Positions 41,528 to 57,800 are shown, counted from the first letter of the stretch. The stretch is 64,000 bases of DNA from Zygnema cylindricum (GCA_037447655.1 JBBHKE010000986.1:198643-262642), one strand, 5' to 3'. A program made the numbers and translations. The notes: generated from the letters alone by a model not told the origin.

Positions 41528-44500
41528 CCACGAACAATAAACGTTTTTTGTTACAAATATCAAATTTAGCGCAAACTCAAATTTGTGTTAGAAACATGGT
41601 TTAAGGTTTTTTTTTACTATATTTGTGAGTGTTAACAATAAAAAGTGTTTGTTACCACTATTGTTGATAAGCAAACACAAACTTGTGTTACAAACATTGT
41701 CCAGATTTAATTTTACCTCTTTTTGTGAACAGGAACAATAAACGTTGTTTGTTTCAAATACCTTTGTTAGGGCAAACTCAAATTTGTATTCAAATTATTG
41801 TTTAGGGTTTTTTTTAACAATTTTTGTGAGCATTAACAATATAAAGGGTTTGTTACCACTATTGTTAATAGTGCAAATACAAACTTGTGTAATAAACATC
41901 GTTCAGAGTGATTTTATCTTTTTTTTTGACCGCCAACAATAAATGTTGTTTGTTACAAATATCTATGTTTGCGCAAACTTAAATTTGTGTTAGAAACATG
42001 GTTTAGGATTTTTTTTAACTATTTTTGTGAGCGTTAACAATATGAAGTGTTTATTACCACTATTGTTGTTAGCGCAAACACAAACTTGTGTTATAAACAT
42101 GGTTCGGAGTTAATTTAATCTCTTTTTGTGACCGCCAACAAAAAACATTGTTTGTTACAAATATAGTTGTTAGCGCAAACTCAAATTTGTGTTCGAAATA
42201 TGGTTTAGGGTTTTTTTTAACTATTTTTTTGAGCGTTAACAATATAAAGTGTTTGTTACCAGTATTGTTGTAAGCGTAAAACAAAAACTTGTGTTATAAA
42301 CATGGTTCGGATTATATATTATCTCTTTCTGTGACCGCGAACATTAAACGTTGTTTGTTACAAATATCATTGTTAGCGCAAACTCCAATTTGTGTTAGAA
42401 ACGTGGTTTAGAGTTTTTTTTAACTATTTTTGTGATCGTTAACAATATAAAGTGTTTATTACCACTATTGTTGTTAGCGCAATTACAAAATTGTGTTTTA
42501 AACATGGTTCGTAGTTTATTTACCTCTTTTTGTGACCGCGAACAATAAACTTTGTTTGTACAAATATATTTGTAAGCGCAAACTCAAATTTGTGTTAGAA
42601 TCATGGTTTAGGGTTTTTTTTAACTATTTTTGTGAGTGTTAACAACATATAGTGTTTGCTACTACTATTGTTGTTAGCGCAATTAAAAAATTGTGTTTTA
42701 AACATGGTTCGGAGTTTATTTACCTCTTTTTGTGACCGCGAACAATAAACGTTCTTTGTACAAATATCTTTGTTAGCGCAACTCAAATTTGTGTTAGAAT
42801 CATGGTTTAGGGTTTTTTTTAACTATTTTTGTGAGAGTTAACAATATAAAGTGTTTGTTACCACTATTGTTGTTAGCACACACAAACTTGTGTTATTAAC
42901 ATGTTCGGAGTTTATTTTACCTCCTTTGTGACCTCCAACAATAAACGTTGTTTGTTACAGATATCTTTGTTGGCGCAAACTCAAATTTGTGTTAGAAACA
43001 TGTTTTAGGCTGTTTTTTACTATTTTTGTGAGCGTTAACAATATAAAGTGTTTGTTACCACTATTGATGTTAGCGCAAATATAAACTTGTGTTATAAACA
43101 TGGTTCGGAGTCTATTTTACCTCTTTTTGTGACCGCGAATAATAAACGTTGTTTGTTACAAATATCTTTGTTAGCACAAACTCAAATTTGTGTTAGAAGC
43201 ATGGATTAGGGTTTTTTTTAACTATTTTTGTGAGCATTAACAACATAATATGATTGTTACCACTATTGTTGTTAGCGCCATGTTATAAACATGGTTCAGA
43301 GTTTATTTTACCTTTTTTTGTGACCGCAAGAAATACACGGTGTTTGTTACAAATATCTTTGTTAGCGCAATCTCAAATTTGTGTTATAAACATGGATAGG
43401 GTTTTTTATAACTATTTTTGTGAGCTTTCACAATATAAAGTGTTTGATAGTACTATTGTTGATAGCGCAAACACAAAATTGTGTTATAAACATGGTTGAT
43501 AGTGAACTTTATCTCTTTTTGTGACCAACAACAATAAACGTTGTTTGTTACAAATATCTTTGTTAGCGGAAACTCAAATTTGTGTTAGAAACATGGTTTA
43601 GGGTTTTATTTAACTAGTTTTGTGAGCGTTAACAATATAAAGTGTTTGTTACCACTATTGTTGTTAGCCTAAACATAAGCTTGTTTTACAAACATTGTCC
43701 AGAGTTTATTTTACCTCTTTTTGTGACCGCGAACAATAAACATTGTTTGTTACAAATATCTTTGTTAGAGCAAACTCGAATTTGTGTTAGAAACATGGTT
43801 TAGGCTTTTTTTTAACTATTTTTGTGAGCATTAACAACATAAAGTGTATGTTACTACTGTTGTTGTTAGCACAATTACAAAATTGTGTTATTAACATGTT
43901 CGGAGTTTATTTTACCTCTTTTGTGACCTCCAACAATAAACGTTGTTTGTTACAGATATCTTTGTTAGCTCAAACTCAAATTTGTGTTAGAAACATGTTT
44001 TAGGCTTTTTTTTAACTTTTTTTTGTGAGCGTTAACAATATAAAGTATTTGTTACCACTATTGTTGTTAGCACACACAAACTTGTGTTATTAACATGTTC
44101 GGAGTTTATTTTACCTCTTTTGTGACCTCCAACAATAAACGTTGTTTGTTACAGATATCTTTGTTAGCACAAACTCAAATTTGTGTTAGAAACATGTTTT
44201 AGGCTGTTTTTTACTATTTTTGTGAGCGTTAACAATATAATGTGTTTGTTACCACTATTGATGTTAGCGCAAATATAAACTTGTGTTATAAACATGGTTC
44301 GGAGTCTATTTTACCTCTTTTTGTGACAGCGAATAATAAACGTTGTTTGTTACAAATATCTTTGTTAGCGCAATCTCAAATTTGTGTTATAAACATGGAT
44401 AGGGTTTTATTATAACTATTTTTGTGAGCTTTCACAATATAAAGTGTTTGATAGCACTATTGTTGTTAGCGCAAACACAAAATTGTGTTAGAAACATGGT

Positions 44501-46648
44501 TTAGGTTTTTTTTTAACAAGTTTTGTGAGCGTTAACAATATAAAGTGTTTGTTACCACTATTGTTGTTAGCGCAAACATAAGCTTGTGTTATAAACATTG
44601 TCCAGAGTTTCCTTTACCTCTTTTTGTGAGAGGGAACAATAAATATTGTTTGTTACAAATATCTTTGTTAGCGGAAACTCAAATTTGTGTTAGAAGCATA
44701 GTTTAGGGTTTTTTTTAACTATTTTTGTGAGCGTTAACAATATAAATTCTTTGTTACCACTATTGTTGTCAGCACAAATACAAACTTGGGTTATATACAT
44801 GGTTTGTTGTTTTTTTTACCTTTTTTTGTGACCGCGAACAATAAACGTTGTTTGTTACAAATATCTTTGTTAGCGAAACTCAAATTTGTGTTAGAAACAT
44901 GGTTTAGGATTTTTTTAAACTATTTTTGTGAGCATTAACAATATAAAGTGTTTGTTACCACTATTAATGTTAGTGCAAACACAAACTTGTGTTATAAACA
45001 TGGTTTGGAGTTTATTTTACCTCTTTTTGTGACCGCAAGAAATAAAGGTTGTTTGTTACAAATATCTTTGTTAGCGCTATCTCAAATTTGTGTTAGAAAC
45101 ATGGTTTAGGGTTTTTTTAAACTATTTTTGTGAGCATTCACGATATAAAGTGTTTGATAGCAGTATTGTTGTTAGCACAAACACAAACTTGTGTTATAAA
45201 CATGGTTTGGAGTTTATTTTACCATTTTTTGTGACCGCGAACAATAAACGTTGTTTGTTACAAATATCTTTGTTAGCGAAAACTCAAATTTGTGTTAGAA
45301 ACATGGTTTAGGGTTTTTTTTAAATAGTTTTGTGAGCATTAAAAATATAAAGTGTTTGTTACCACTATTGTTGTTAGCGCAAACATAAGCTTGTGTTACA
45401 AACATTGTCCAGAGTTAATTTTACCTCTTTTTGTGACAAGGAACAATAAACGTTGTTTGTTACAAATACGTTGTTAGGGTAAAATCAAATTTGTGTTAGG
45501 AGCATGGTTTAGGGTTTTTTTTTGACTATTTTTGTGAGCGTTAAAAATATAAATTCTTTGTTACCACTATTGTTGTTAGCACAAACACAAACTTGGGTTA
45601 TAAACATGGTTCGTAGTTAATTTTACCTCTTTTTGTGACTGCCAAAAATAAACGTTGTTTGTTACAAATATTTTTGTTAGCGAAAACTCAAATTTGTGTT
45701 AGAAACATGGTTTAGGATTTTTTTTAAATAGTTTTGTGAGCATTTAAAATATAAAGTGTTTGTTACCACTATTGTTGTTAGCGCAAACATAAGCTTGTGT
45801 TACAAACATTGTCCAGAGTTAATTTTACCTCTTTTTGTGACAAGGAACAATAAACGTTGTTTGTTACATATATCTTTGGTAGCGCAAACTCAAATTTGTG
45901 TTAGAATCATGGTTTTGGGTTTTTTTAACTATTTTTGTGACCATTAACAATATAAAGTGTTTGTTACCACTATTGTTGTTAGTGCTTACACAAAATTGTG
46001 TTATAAACAAAGTTTGGAGTGAATTTTATATTTTTTTGTTACCGCCAACAATAAACGTTGTTTGTTACAAATATCTTTGTTTGCGCAAACTTAAATTTGT
46101 GTTAGAAACATGGTTTAGGAATTTTTTTTAACTATTTTTGTGAGCGTTAACAATATAAAGTGTTTGTTACCACTATTGTTGTTAGCGCAAACACAAACTT
46201 GTGTTATAAACATGGTTCGGAGTTAATTTTATCTCTTTTTGTAACTGCCAACAATAAACGTTGTTTGTTACAAATATCTTTGTTAGCGCAAACTCAAATT
46301 TGTGTTCGAAATATGGTTTAGGGTTTCTTTAACTATTTTTTTGAGTGTGAATAATATAAAGTGTTTTTTACCACTATTGTTGTTAGCGCAAACACAGACT
46401 TGTGTTATAAAGAACGTTTTGGAGTTTATTTTACCTCTTTTTGTGACCGCAAACAATAAATGTTGTTTGTTACAAATATCTTTGTTAGCGCAAACTCAAA
46501 TTTGTGTTAGAGACATGGTTTAGGATTTTTTTTAACTATTTTTCAGAGCGTTAACAATATAAAGTGTATGTTACCACTATTGTTGTTAGCGCAAACACAC
46601 ACTTGTGATATAAATATGGTTCACAGTTAATTTACCTCTTTTTGTGAC

Positions 46649-47740
46649 CACTGTGTTAGATACATAGTTTAGGGTTTATTTTTATTTTTTTTTGTGAGCG
46701 TTAAAAATATAAAGTGTTTGTTACCACTGTTGTTGTTAGCGCAAACACAAACTTGTATTATAAACATTGTTCGGAGTTTATTTTACCTCTTTTTGTGATC
46801 ATGAACAATAAACGTTGTTTGTTACAAATATCTTTGTTAGGGCAAACTCAAATTTGTGTTAGAAACATGGTTTAGGATTTTTGTTTACTAATTTTGTGAA
46901 CATTAACAATATAAAGTGTTTTGCTACCACCATTGTTGTTAGTGAAACACAAAATTGCATTATAAACATGGTTCGGAGTTTATTTTACCTCTTTTTATGA
47001 CTGCAAGAAATAAACGTTGTTTGTTACAAATATCTTTGTTAGCGCTATCTCAAATTTGTGTATTAACATGGTTTAAGGTTTTTTTTAACTATTTTTGTGA
47101 GCGTTTAAAATATAAATTGTTTGTTACCACTATTGTTGTTAGCGCAAACACAAACTTGTATTTTAAACATTGTTCAGAGTTTATTTTACCTCTTTTTGTG
47201 ATCATGAACAATAAACGTTGTTTGTTACAAATATCTTTGTGAGGGCAAACTCAAATTTGTGTTAGAAACATGGTTTAGGATTTTTGTTTACTATTTTTGT
47301 GAGCATGAACAATATAAAGTGTTTTGCTACCACCATTGTTGTTAGTGAAACACAAACTTGCATTATAAACATGGTTTCGGGTTTATTTTACCTCTTTTTG
47401 TGACCGCAAGAAATAAACGTTGTTTGTTACAAATATCTTTGTTAGCGCTATCTCAAATTTGTGTTATTAACATGGTTTAGGGTTTTTTTAAACTATTTTT
47501 GTGAGCATTCACAATATTAAATGTTTGATAGCACTTTTGTTGTTAGCACAAACATAAACTTGTGTTATAAACATGGTTCGGAGTTAATTTTATCTCTTTT
47601 TGTGACCGCCAACAATAAACGTTGTTTGTTACAAATATGTTTGTTAGCACAAACTCAAATTTGTGTTACAAACATGGTTTAGGGTTATTTTTAACTATTT
47701 TTGTGAGCGTTAACAATATAAAGTGTTTGTTACCACTATT
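46649..47740. repeat. Block of satellite B duplicated 11389 bp away
   Basis: It corresponds to 58038-59129 with only a few changes (for example TTTTTGTGACC against TTTTAGTGACC near 58985). Shared rare variants include GTGTTTTGCTACCACC and AAATTGCATTATAAAC. Confidence 0.88.
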
Positions 47741-50700
47741 TTTGTTAGCGCAAACATAAGCTTGTGTAACAAACATTGTCCAGAGTTAATTTTACCCCTT
47801 TTTGTGACAAGGAACAATAAACGTTGTTTGTTACAAATATCTTTGTTAGCGCAATCTCAAATTTATGTTATAAACATGGATAGGGTTATTTATAACTATT
47901 TTTGTGAGCTTTCACAATATAAAGTGTTTGATAGCACTATGGTTGTTAGCGCAAACACACAATTGTGTTATAAACATGGTTCGGAGTGAACTTTATCTCT
48001 TTTTGTGACCACCAACAATAAACGTTGTTTGTCACAAATATCTTTGTTAGAGCAAACTCAAATTTGTGTTAGGAACATGGTTTAGGGTTTTTTTTAACTA
48101 GTTTTGTGAGCGTTAACAATATAAAGTGTTTGTTACCACTATTGTTGTTAGCGCAAATATAAGCTTGTGTTAGAAACATTGTCCAGAGTTAATTTTTCCT
48201 CTTTTTGTGACAATGAACAATAAACGTTGTAACAGCAAACTCAAATTTGTGTTGGAAACATGGTTTACGGTTTATTTTAACTATTTTTGTGAGCGTTAAC
48301 AATATAAAGTGTTTGTTACCACTATTGTTGTAAGCGCATACACAAACTTGTGTTATAAACATGGTTCGGAGTTAATTTTATCTCTTTTTGTGACCGCCAA
48401 CAATAAACGTTGTTTGTTACAAATATCTTTGTTAGCACAAACTCAAATTTGTGTTATAAACATCGTTAGGGGTTATTTTTAACTATTTTTGTGAGCGTTA
48501 ACAATATAAAGTGTTTATTACCACTATTGTTGTTAGCACAAACATAAACTTGTGTTATAAACATGGTTCGGAGTTAATTTTATCTCTTTTTGTGACCGCC
48601 AACAATAAATGTTCTTTGTTACAAATATCGTTGTTAGCGCAAACTCAAATTTGTGTTAGACACATAGTTTAGGTTTTATTTTTATTTATTTTTGTGAGCG
48701 TTAAAAATATGAAGTGTTTGTTACCACTATTGTTGTTAGCGCAAACACAAACTTGTATTATAAACAGTGTGCGGAGTTTATTTTACCTCTTTTTTTGATC
48801 ACGAACAATAAACGTTGTTTGTTACAAATATCTTTGTTAGCACAAACTCAAATTTGTGTTATAAACATCGTTAGGGGTTATTTTTAACTATTTTTGTGAG
48901 CGTTAACAATATAAAGTGTTTATTACCACTATTGTTGTTAGCACAAACATAAACTTGTGTTATAAACATGGTTCGGAGTTAATTTTATCTCTTTTTGTGA
49001 CTGCCAACAATAAATGTTTTTTGTTACAAATATCGTTGTTGGCACAAACTCATATTTGTGTTACAAACATGGTTAGGGGTTAGTTTTAACTATTTTTGTG
49101 AGCGTTAACAATATAAATTGTTTATTACCACTATTGTTGTTAGCACAAACATAAACTTGTGTTATAAACATGGTTCGGAGTTAATTTTATCTCTTTTTGT
49201 GACCGCCAACAATAAATGTTCTTTGTTACAAATATCTTTGTTAGCGCAAATTCAAATTTGTGTTAGAAACATGGTTTAGGATTTTTTTTTACTATTTTTG
49301 TGAGCATAAACAATATAAAATGTTTGTTACCACCTTTGTTGTTAGTGGAAACACAAACTTGTGTTATCAACATGGTCGGAGTTTATTTTACCTCTTTTTG
49401 TGACCGAAATAATAAACGTTGTTTGTTACAAATATCTTTGTTAGCGCAAACTCAAATTTGTGTTAGATACATAGTTTAGGGTTTATTTTTACTTATTTTT
49501 GTGAGCGATAACAATATAAAGTGTTTGTTACCACTATTGTTGTTAGCGCAAACATAAACTTGTGTTATAAACATAGTTTGGAGTTAATTTTATCTCTTTT
49601 TTTGACCGCCAACAATAAATGTTCTTTGTTACAAATATCCTTGTTAGCACAAACTCAAATTTGTGTTACAAACATGGTTAGGGGTTATTTTTAACTATTT
49701 TTGTGAGCGTTAACAATATAAAGTGTTTATTACCACCATTGTTGTTAGCGCCAACACAAACTTGTGTTATCAACAAGTTCGGAGTTTATTTTACCTCTTT
49801 TTGTGACCGCGAATAATAAACGTTGTTTGTTACAAATATCTTTGTTAGCGCAAACTGTAATTTGTGTTAGATACATAGTTTGGGGTTTATTTTTATTTAT
49901 TTTTGTGAGCGTTAAAAATATAAAGTATTTGTTACCACTATTGTTGTTAGCGCAAACACAAACTTGTATTATAAACATTGTTCGGAGTTTATTTTACCTC
50001 TTTTTGTGATCACGAACAATAAACGTTGTTTGTTACAAATATATTTGTTAGCGCAAACTCAATTTGTGTTAGAAATATGGTTTAGGATTTTTTTTTACTA
50101 TTTTTGTGAGCATTAACAATATAAAATGTTTGTTACCACCATTGTTGTTAGTGCAAACACAAACTTGTGTTATCAAAATGGTCGAAGTTTATTTTACCTC
50201 TTTTTAAGACCGTAAGAAATAAACGTTGTTTGTTACAAATATCTTTGTTAGCGCTATCTCAAATTTGTGTAATAACATGGTTTAGGGTTTTTTTTTCTAT
50301 TTTTGTGAGCATACACGATATTAAGTGTTTGATAGCAGTATTTTTGTTAGCACAAACATAAACTTGTGTTATTAACATGGTTCGGAGTTAATTTTACCTC
50401 TTTTTGTGACCGCCAACAATAAACGTTGTTTGTTACATATATCTTTGGTAGCTCAAACTCAAATTTGTGTATTAACATGGTTTAGGGTTTTTTTAAACTA
50501 TTTTTGTGAGCATTCACGATATAAAGTGTTTGATAGCAGTATTGTTGTTAGCACAAACATAAACTTGTGTTATAAACATGGTTCGGAGTTAATTTTAACT
50601 CTTTTTGTGACCGCCAACAATAAACGTTGTTTGTTACAAATATCTTTGTTAGCACAAACTCAAATTTGTGTTACAAACATGGTTAGGGGTTATTTTTAAC

Positions 50701-53399
50701 TATTTTTGTGAGCGTTAACAATATAAATTGTTTATTACCACTATTGTTGTTAGCGCCAACACAAACTTGTGTTATTAACATGGTTTGGAGTTTATTTTAC
50801 CTCTTTTTGTGACCGTAAGAAATAAACGTTGTTTGTTACAAATATCTTTGTTAGCGCTATGTCAAATTTGTGTTAGAAACATGGTTTAGGATTTTTTTTT
50901 ACTATTTTTGTTAGCATTAACAATATAAAGTGTTTGTTACCACCATTGTTGTTAGTGCAAACACAAACTTGTGTTATTAACATGGTTTGGAGTTTATTTT
51001 ACCTCTTTTTGTGACCGCGAACAATAAACGTTGTTTGTTACATATATCTTTGGTAGCCAAAACTCAAATTTGTGTATTAACATGGTTTAGGGTTTTTTTA
51101 AACTATTTTTGTGAGCATTCACGATATAAAGTGTTTGATAGCAGTATTGTTGTTAGCACAAACATAAACTTGTGTTATAATCATGGTTCGGAGTTAATTT
51201 CATCTCTTTTTGTGACCGCCAACAATAAACATTGTTTGTTACAAATATGTTTGTTAGCACAAACTCAAATTTGTGTTACAAACATGGTTTGGGGTTATTT
51301 TTAACTATTTTTGTGAGCGTTAACAATATAAAGTGTTTGTTACCACTATTTTTGTTAGCGCAAACATAAGCTTGTGTTACAAACATTGTCCGGAATTAAA
51401 TTTACCTCTTTTTGTGACAAGGAACAATAAACGTTGATTGTTACAAATATCTTTGTTAGCGCAAACTCAAATTTGTGTTAGAAATATGGTTTAGGATTTT
51501 TTTTTACTATTTTTGTGAGCATTAACAATATAAAATGTTTGTCACCACCATTGTTGTTAGTGCAAACACAAACTTGTGTTATCAAAATGGTCGAAGTTTA
51601 TTTTACCTCTTTTTAAGACCGTAAGAAATAAACGTTGTTTGTTACAAATATCTTTGTTAGCGCTATCTCAAATTTGTGTAATAACATGGTTTAGGGTTTT
51701 ATTTTCTATTTTTGTGAGCATACACGATATAAAGTGTTTGATAGAAGTATTTTTGTTAGCACAAACATAAACTTGTGTTTTAAACATGGTTTCGGAGTAA
51801 ATTTTATCTCTTTTTCTGACCGCCAACAATAAACGTTGTTTGTTACAAATATATTTGTTAGCACAAACTCAAATTTGTGTTACAAACATGGTTAGGGTTT
51901 ATTTTTAACTATTTTTGTGAGCGTTAACAATATAAAGTGTTTATTACCACCATTGTTGTAGTGCAAATAGAAACTTGTGTAATTAACATGGTTCGGAGTT
52001 TATTTTACCTCTTTTTGTGACCACAAACAATAAACGTTGTTTGTTACAAATTTCTTTGTTAGCTCAAACTCAAATTTGTGTATTAACATGGTTTAGGTTT
52101 TTTTAAACTATTTTTGTGAGCGTTAACAATATACAATGTTTATTACCACTATTGTTGTTAGCGCCAACACAAACGTGTGTTATCAACATAGTCAGAGTTT
52201 ATTTTACCTCTTTTTGTGACCGCGAATAATAAACGTTGTTTGTTACAAATTTCTTTGTTAGGGCAAACTCATATTTGTGTTAGATACATAGTTTAGGGTT
52301 TATTTTAACTATTTTTGTGAGCATTAATAATATAAAGTTTTTGTTACCACTATTGTTGTTAGCGCAAACACAAACTTGTGTTACAAACATTGTTCAGAGT
52401 TAATTTTACCTCTTTTTGTGACCGCGAACAATAAACGTTGTTTGTTACAAATATATTTGTTAGAGCAAACTCAAATTTGTGTTAGAAACATGGTTTAGGG
52501 TTTTTTTTAACTATTTTTGTGAGCATTAACAATATAAAATGTTTGTTACCACCATTTTTGTTAGTGCAAACACAAACTTGAGTTATAAACATGGTTCGAA
52601 GTCGATTTTACCTCTTTTTGTGACCGCAAGAAAGATACGTTGTTTGTTACAAATATCTTTGTTAGCCTTATCTCAAAATTGTGTATTAACATGGTTTAGG
52701 ATTTTTTTAAACTATTTTTGTGAGCATTCACAATATAAAGTGTTTGATAGCAGTATTTTTGTTAGCACAAACATAAACTTGTGTTATAAACATGGTTCGG
52801 AGTTAATTTTATTCCTTTTTTGTGACCGCCAACAATAAACGTTGTTTGTTACAAATATCTTTGTTAGCACAAACTCAAATTTGTGTTACAAAAATGGTTA
52901 AGATTTATTTTAAACTATTTTTGTGAGCATTCACAATATAAAGTGTTTATTACCACCATTGTTGTTAGTGCAAACACAAACTTGTGAAATTAACATGGTT
53001 CGGAGTTTATTTTACCTCTTTTTGTGACCACGAACAATAAACGTTGTTTGTTACAAATATCTTTGTTAGCTGAAACTCAAATTTGTGTATTAACATGGTT
53101 TAGGTTTTTTTAAACTATTTTTGTGAGCGTTAACAATATACAGTGTTTATTACCACTATTGTTGTTAGCGCCAACACAAACGTGTGTTATCAACATAGTC
53201 GGAGTTTATTTTACCTCTTTTTGTGACCGCGAATAATAAACGTTGTTTGTTACAAATTTCTTTGTTAGTGCAAACTCAAATTTGTGTTAGATACATAGTT
53301 TAGGGTTTTTTTATTTTTGTTTTGTGAGCGTTAAAAATATAAAGTGTTTGTTACCACTATTGTTGTTAGCGCAAACACAAACTTGTATTATAAACATTG

Positions 53400-54800
53400 T
53401 TCAGAGTTTATTTTACCTCTTTTTGTGACCGCGAACAATAAACGTTGTTTGTTACAAATATCTTTGTTAGAGCAAACTCAAATTTGTGTTAGAAACATGG
53501 TTTAGGGTTTTTTTTAACTATTTTTGTGAGCGTTCACAATATAAAGTTTTTTTTACCACTATTGTTGTTAGTGCAAACACAAACTTGTGTTACAAACATT
53601 GTCCAAAGTTAATTTCACCTCTTTTTGTGACCAGGAACAATAAACGTTGTTTGTTACAAATTTCTTTGTTAGAGCAAACTCAAAATTTTGTTAGAAACAT
53701 TGTTTAGGGTTTTTTTTACTAATTTTTTGAGCGCTAACAATATAAAGTGTTTGTTACCACTATTGTTGTTTCGGGCAAACACAAACTTGTGTTAAAAAAC
53801 ATGGTTCGGAGTCTATTTTACCTCTTTTTGTGACCACGAACAATAAACGTTGTTTGTTACAAATATCTTTGTTAGCTCAAACTCAAATTTGTGTTAGAAG
53901 CATGGTTTAGAGTTTTTTTTAACTATTTTTGTTAGCGTTAACAATATAAAGTGTTTCTTACCACTATTTCTGTTAGCACAAACACAAACTTATGTCAAAA
54001 ACATGGTTCGGAGTCTATTTTACCTCTTTTTGTGACCGGAAAAATAAACGTTGTTTGTAACAAATATCTTTGTTAGAGCAAACTCAAATTTGTGTTAGAA
54101 ACATGGTTTAGGGTTTTTTTTAACTATTTTTATGAGCGTTAACATATAAAGTGTTTGTTACCACTATTGTTGTTAGCGCAAACATAAACTTGTGATATCA
54201 ACATGGTTTGGAGTTTATTTTACCTCTTTTTGTGACTGCGAAGATAAACGTTGTTTGTTACAAATATCTTTGTTAGAGCAAACTCAAATTTGTGTTAGAA
54301 ACATGGTTTAGGGTTTTTTTTAACTATTTTTGTAAGCGTTCACAATATAAAGTTTTTTTTACCACTATTGTTGTTAGTGCAAACACAAACTTGTGTTACA
54401 AACATTGTCCAAAGTTAATTTTACCTCTTTTTGTGACCGGGAACAATAAACGTTGTTTGTTACAAATTTCTTTGTTAGAGCAAACTCAAATTTTTGTTAG
54501 AAACATTGTTTAGGGTTTTTTTTACTAATTTTTTGAGCGTTAACAATATAAAGTGTTGGTTACAACTATTGTTGTTCGCGCAAACACAAACTTGTGTTAA
54601 AAAACATGGTTCGGAGTCTATTTTACCTGTTTTTGTGACCACGAACAATAAACGTTGTTTGTTACAAATATCTTTGCTAGCTCAAACTCAAATTTGTGTT
54701 AGAAGCATGGTTTAGGGTTTTTTTTAACTATTTTTGTTAGCGTTAACAATATAAAGTGTTTCTTACCACTATTTCTGTTAGCAAAAACACAAACTTATGT
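53400..54800. repeat. Local ~806-bp higher-order repeat of satellite B
   Basis: Variants at 53486-53820 recur at 54292-54625, offset 806, that is four monomers. Related blocks recur near 59450-59800. Similar local offsets are 605 bp (50431 and 51036) and 1409 bp (50167 and 51576). Confidence 0.8.
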
Positions 54801-57800
54801 TATAAACATGGTTCAGAGTTTATTTTACCCCTTTTTGTGACCGCGAATGATAAACGTTGTTTATTACAAATTTATTTGTTAGAGCAAACTCAAAATTTTG
54901 TTAGAAAAATTGTTTAGAGTTTTTTTTAACAATTTTTGTGAGCGTTAACAATATAAAGTGTTTGTTACCACTATTGTTGTTAGCGCAATCACAAACTTGT
55001 GTTTAAAATCATGGTTCTGAGTTTATTTTACCTCTTTTTGCGACCGCGAACAATAAACGTTGTTTGTTACAAATATCTTTACTAGCTCAAACTCAAATTT
55101 GTGTTAGAAGCATGGTTTAGGGTTTTTTTTTCACTATTTTTGTGAGCATTAACAATATAAAGTGTTTGTTACCAATATTGATGTTAGCGCAAACACAAAC
55201 TTGTATTATAAACATGGTTCGGAGTTTATTTTACCTCTTTTTGTGACCGCGAACAATAAACCTTGTTTGTTACAAATATCTTTGTTAGCTCAAACTCAAA
55301 TTTGTGTTAGAGCATGGTTTAGGGTTTTTTTTTAACTATTTTTGTGAGCATTAACAATATAAAGTGTTTGTTACCACAATTGATGTTAGCGCAAACACAA
55401 ACTTGTGTTACAAAAATGGTTCGGAGTTTATTTTACCTCTTTTTTTGACCGCCAACAATAAACGTTGTTTGTTACAAGTATCTTTGTTAGAGCAAACTCA
55501 AATTTGTGTTAGACACATGGATTAGGGTTTTTTTTAACTATTTTTGTGAGCGTTAACAATATAAAGTGTTTGTTAGCACTATTGTTGTTAGCGCAATCAC
55601 AAACTTGTGTTTAAAAACATGGTTCGGAGTTTATTTTACTTCTTTTTGTGACCGCGGACAATTAACCTTGTTTGTTACAAATATCATTGTTAGCGAAAAC
55701 TCAAATTTGTGTTAGAAACATGGTTTAGGATTTTTTTTTACTATTTTTGTTAGCATTAACAATATAAAGTATTTGTTACCACCATTGTTGTTAGTGGAAA
55801 CACAAACTTGTGTTAAAAAACATGGTTCGGAGTCTATTTTACCTCTTTTTGTGACCACGAACAATAATCGTTGTTTGTTACAAATATCTTTGTTAGCTCA
55901 AACTCAAATTTGTGTTAGAAGCATGGTTTAGAGTTTTTTTTAACTATTTTTGTTAGCGTTAACAATATAAAGTGTTTATTACCACTATTGTTGTTAGCGC
56001 CAACACAAACTTGTGTTAAAAAACATGGTTCGGAGTCTATTTTACCTGTTTTTGTGACCACGAACAATAAACGTTGTTTGTTACAAATATCTTTGCTAGC
56101 TCAAACTCAAATTTGTGTTAGAAGCATGACAAACATTGTCCAAAGTAAATTTTACCTCTTTTTGTGACCGGGAACAATAAACGTTGTTTGTTACAAATTT
56201 CTTTGTTAGAGCAAACTCAAATTTGTGTTAGAAACATGGTTTAGGGTTTTTTTTAACTATTTTTATGAGCGTTAACATATAAAGTGTTTGTTACCACTGT
56301 TGTTGTTAGTGCAAACACAAACTTGTGTTACAAACATTGTCCAAAGTAAATTTTACCTCTTTTTGTGACCGGGAACAATAAACGTTGTTTGTTACAAATT
56401 TCTTTGTTAGAGCAAACTCAAATTTTTGTTAGAAAAATTGTTTTGGGTTTTTTTTAACAATTGTTGTGAGCGTTAACAATATAAAGTGTTTGTTACCACT
56501 ATTGTTGTTAGCGCAATCACAAAATTGTGTTAAAAAACATGGTTCGAAATTTATTTTACCTCTTTTTGCCACCGCGAACAATAAACGTTGTTTGTAACAA
56601 ATATCTTTGTTAGCTCAAACTCAAATTTGTGTTAGAAGCATGGTTTAGGGTTTTTTTTAACTATTTTTGTGAGCATTAACAATATAAAGTGTTTGTTACC
56701 AATATTGATGTTAGCGCAAACACAAACTTGTGTTATAGATATGGTTCGGAGTTTATTTTACCTCTTTTTGTGACCGCGAACAATAAACGTTGTTTGTTAC
56801 AAATATCTTTGTTAGCTCAAACTCAAATTTGTTTTAGACACATGGTTTAGGGTTTTTTTTAACTATTTTTGTGAGCATTAAAAATATAAAGTGTTTGTTA
56901 CAACTATTGATGTTAGCGCAAACACAAACTTGTGTTATAAACATGGTTCGGAGTTTGTTTTACCTCTTTTTGTGACCGCGAACAATAAACGTTGTTTGTT
57001 ACAAATACCTTTGTTAGCGAAAACTCAAATTTGTGTTAGAAGCATGGTTTAGGGTTTTTTTTAACTATTTTTGTGAGCATTAACAATATACAGTGTTTGT
57101 TACCAATATTGATGTTAGCGCAAACACAAACTTGTGTTATAAACATGGTTCGGAGTTTATTTTACCTCTTTTTTTGACCGCCAACAATAAACGTTTTTTG
57201 TTACAAGTATCTTTGTTAGAGTGAACTCAAATTTGTTTTAGACACATGGTTTAGGGTTTTTTTTAACTATTTTTGTGAGCGTTAACAATATAAAGTGTTT
57301 GTTACCACTATTGTTGTTAGCGCAATCACAAACTTGTGTTAAAAAACATGGTTCTGAGTTTATTTTACCTCTTTTTGTGACCGCGAACAATTAACGTTGT
57401 TTGTTACAAATATCTTTGTTAACGAAAACTCAAATTTGTGTTAGAAACATGGTTTAGGATTTTTTTTTACTATTTTTGTCAGCATTAACAATATAAAGTG
57501 TTTGTTACCACCATTGTTAATAGTGCAAACACAAACTTGTGTTATTAACATGGTTCGGAGTTTATTTTACCTCTTTTTGTGACGGCGAACAATAAACGTT
57601 GTTTATTACATATATCTTTGGTAGCTCAAACTCAAATTTGTGTTACAAACATGGTTTAGGATTTTTTTTTACTATTTTTGTGAGCATTTACGATAAAATG
57701 TGTTTGATAGCACTATTGTTGTTAGACACACATAAACTTGTGTAATAAACATGGTTCGTAGTTAATTTTATCTCTTTTTGTGACCGCCAACAATAAACGC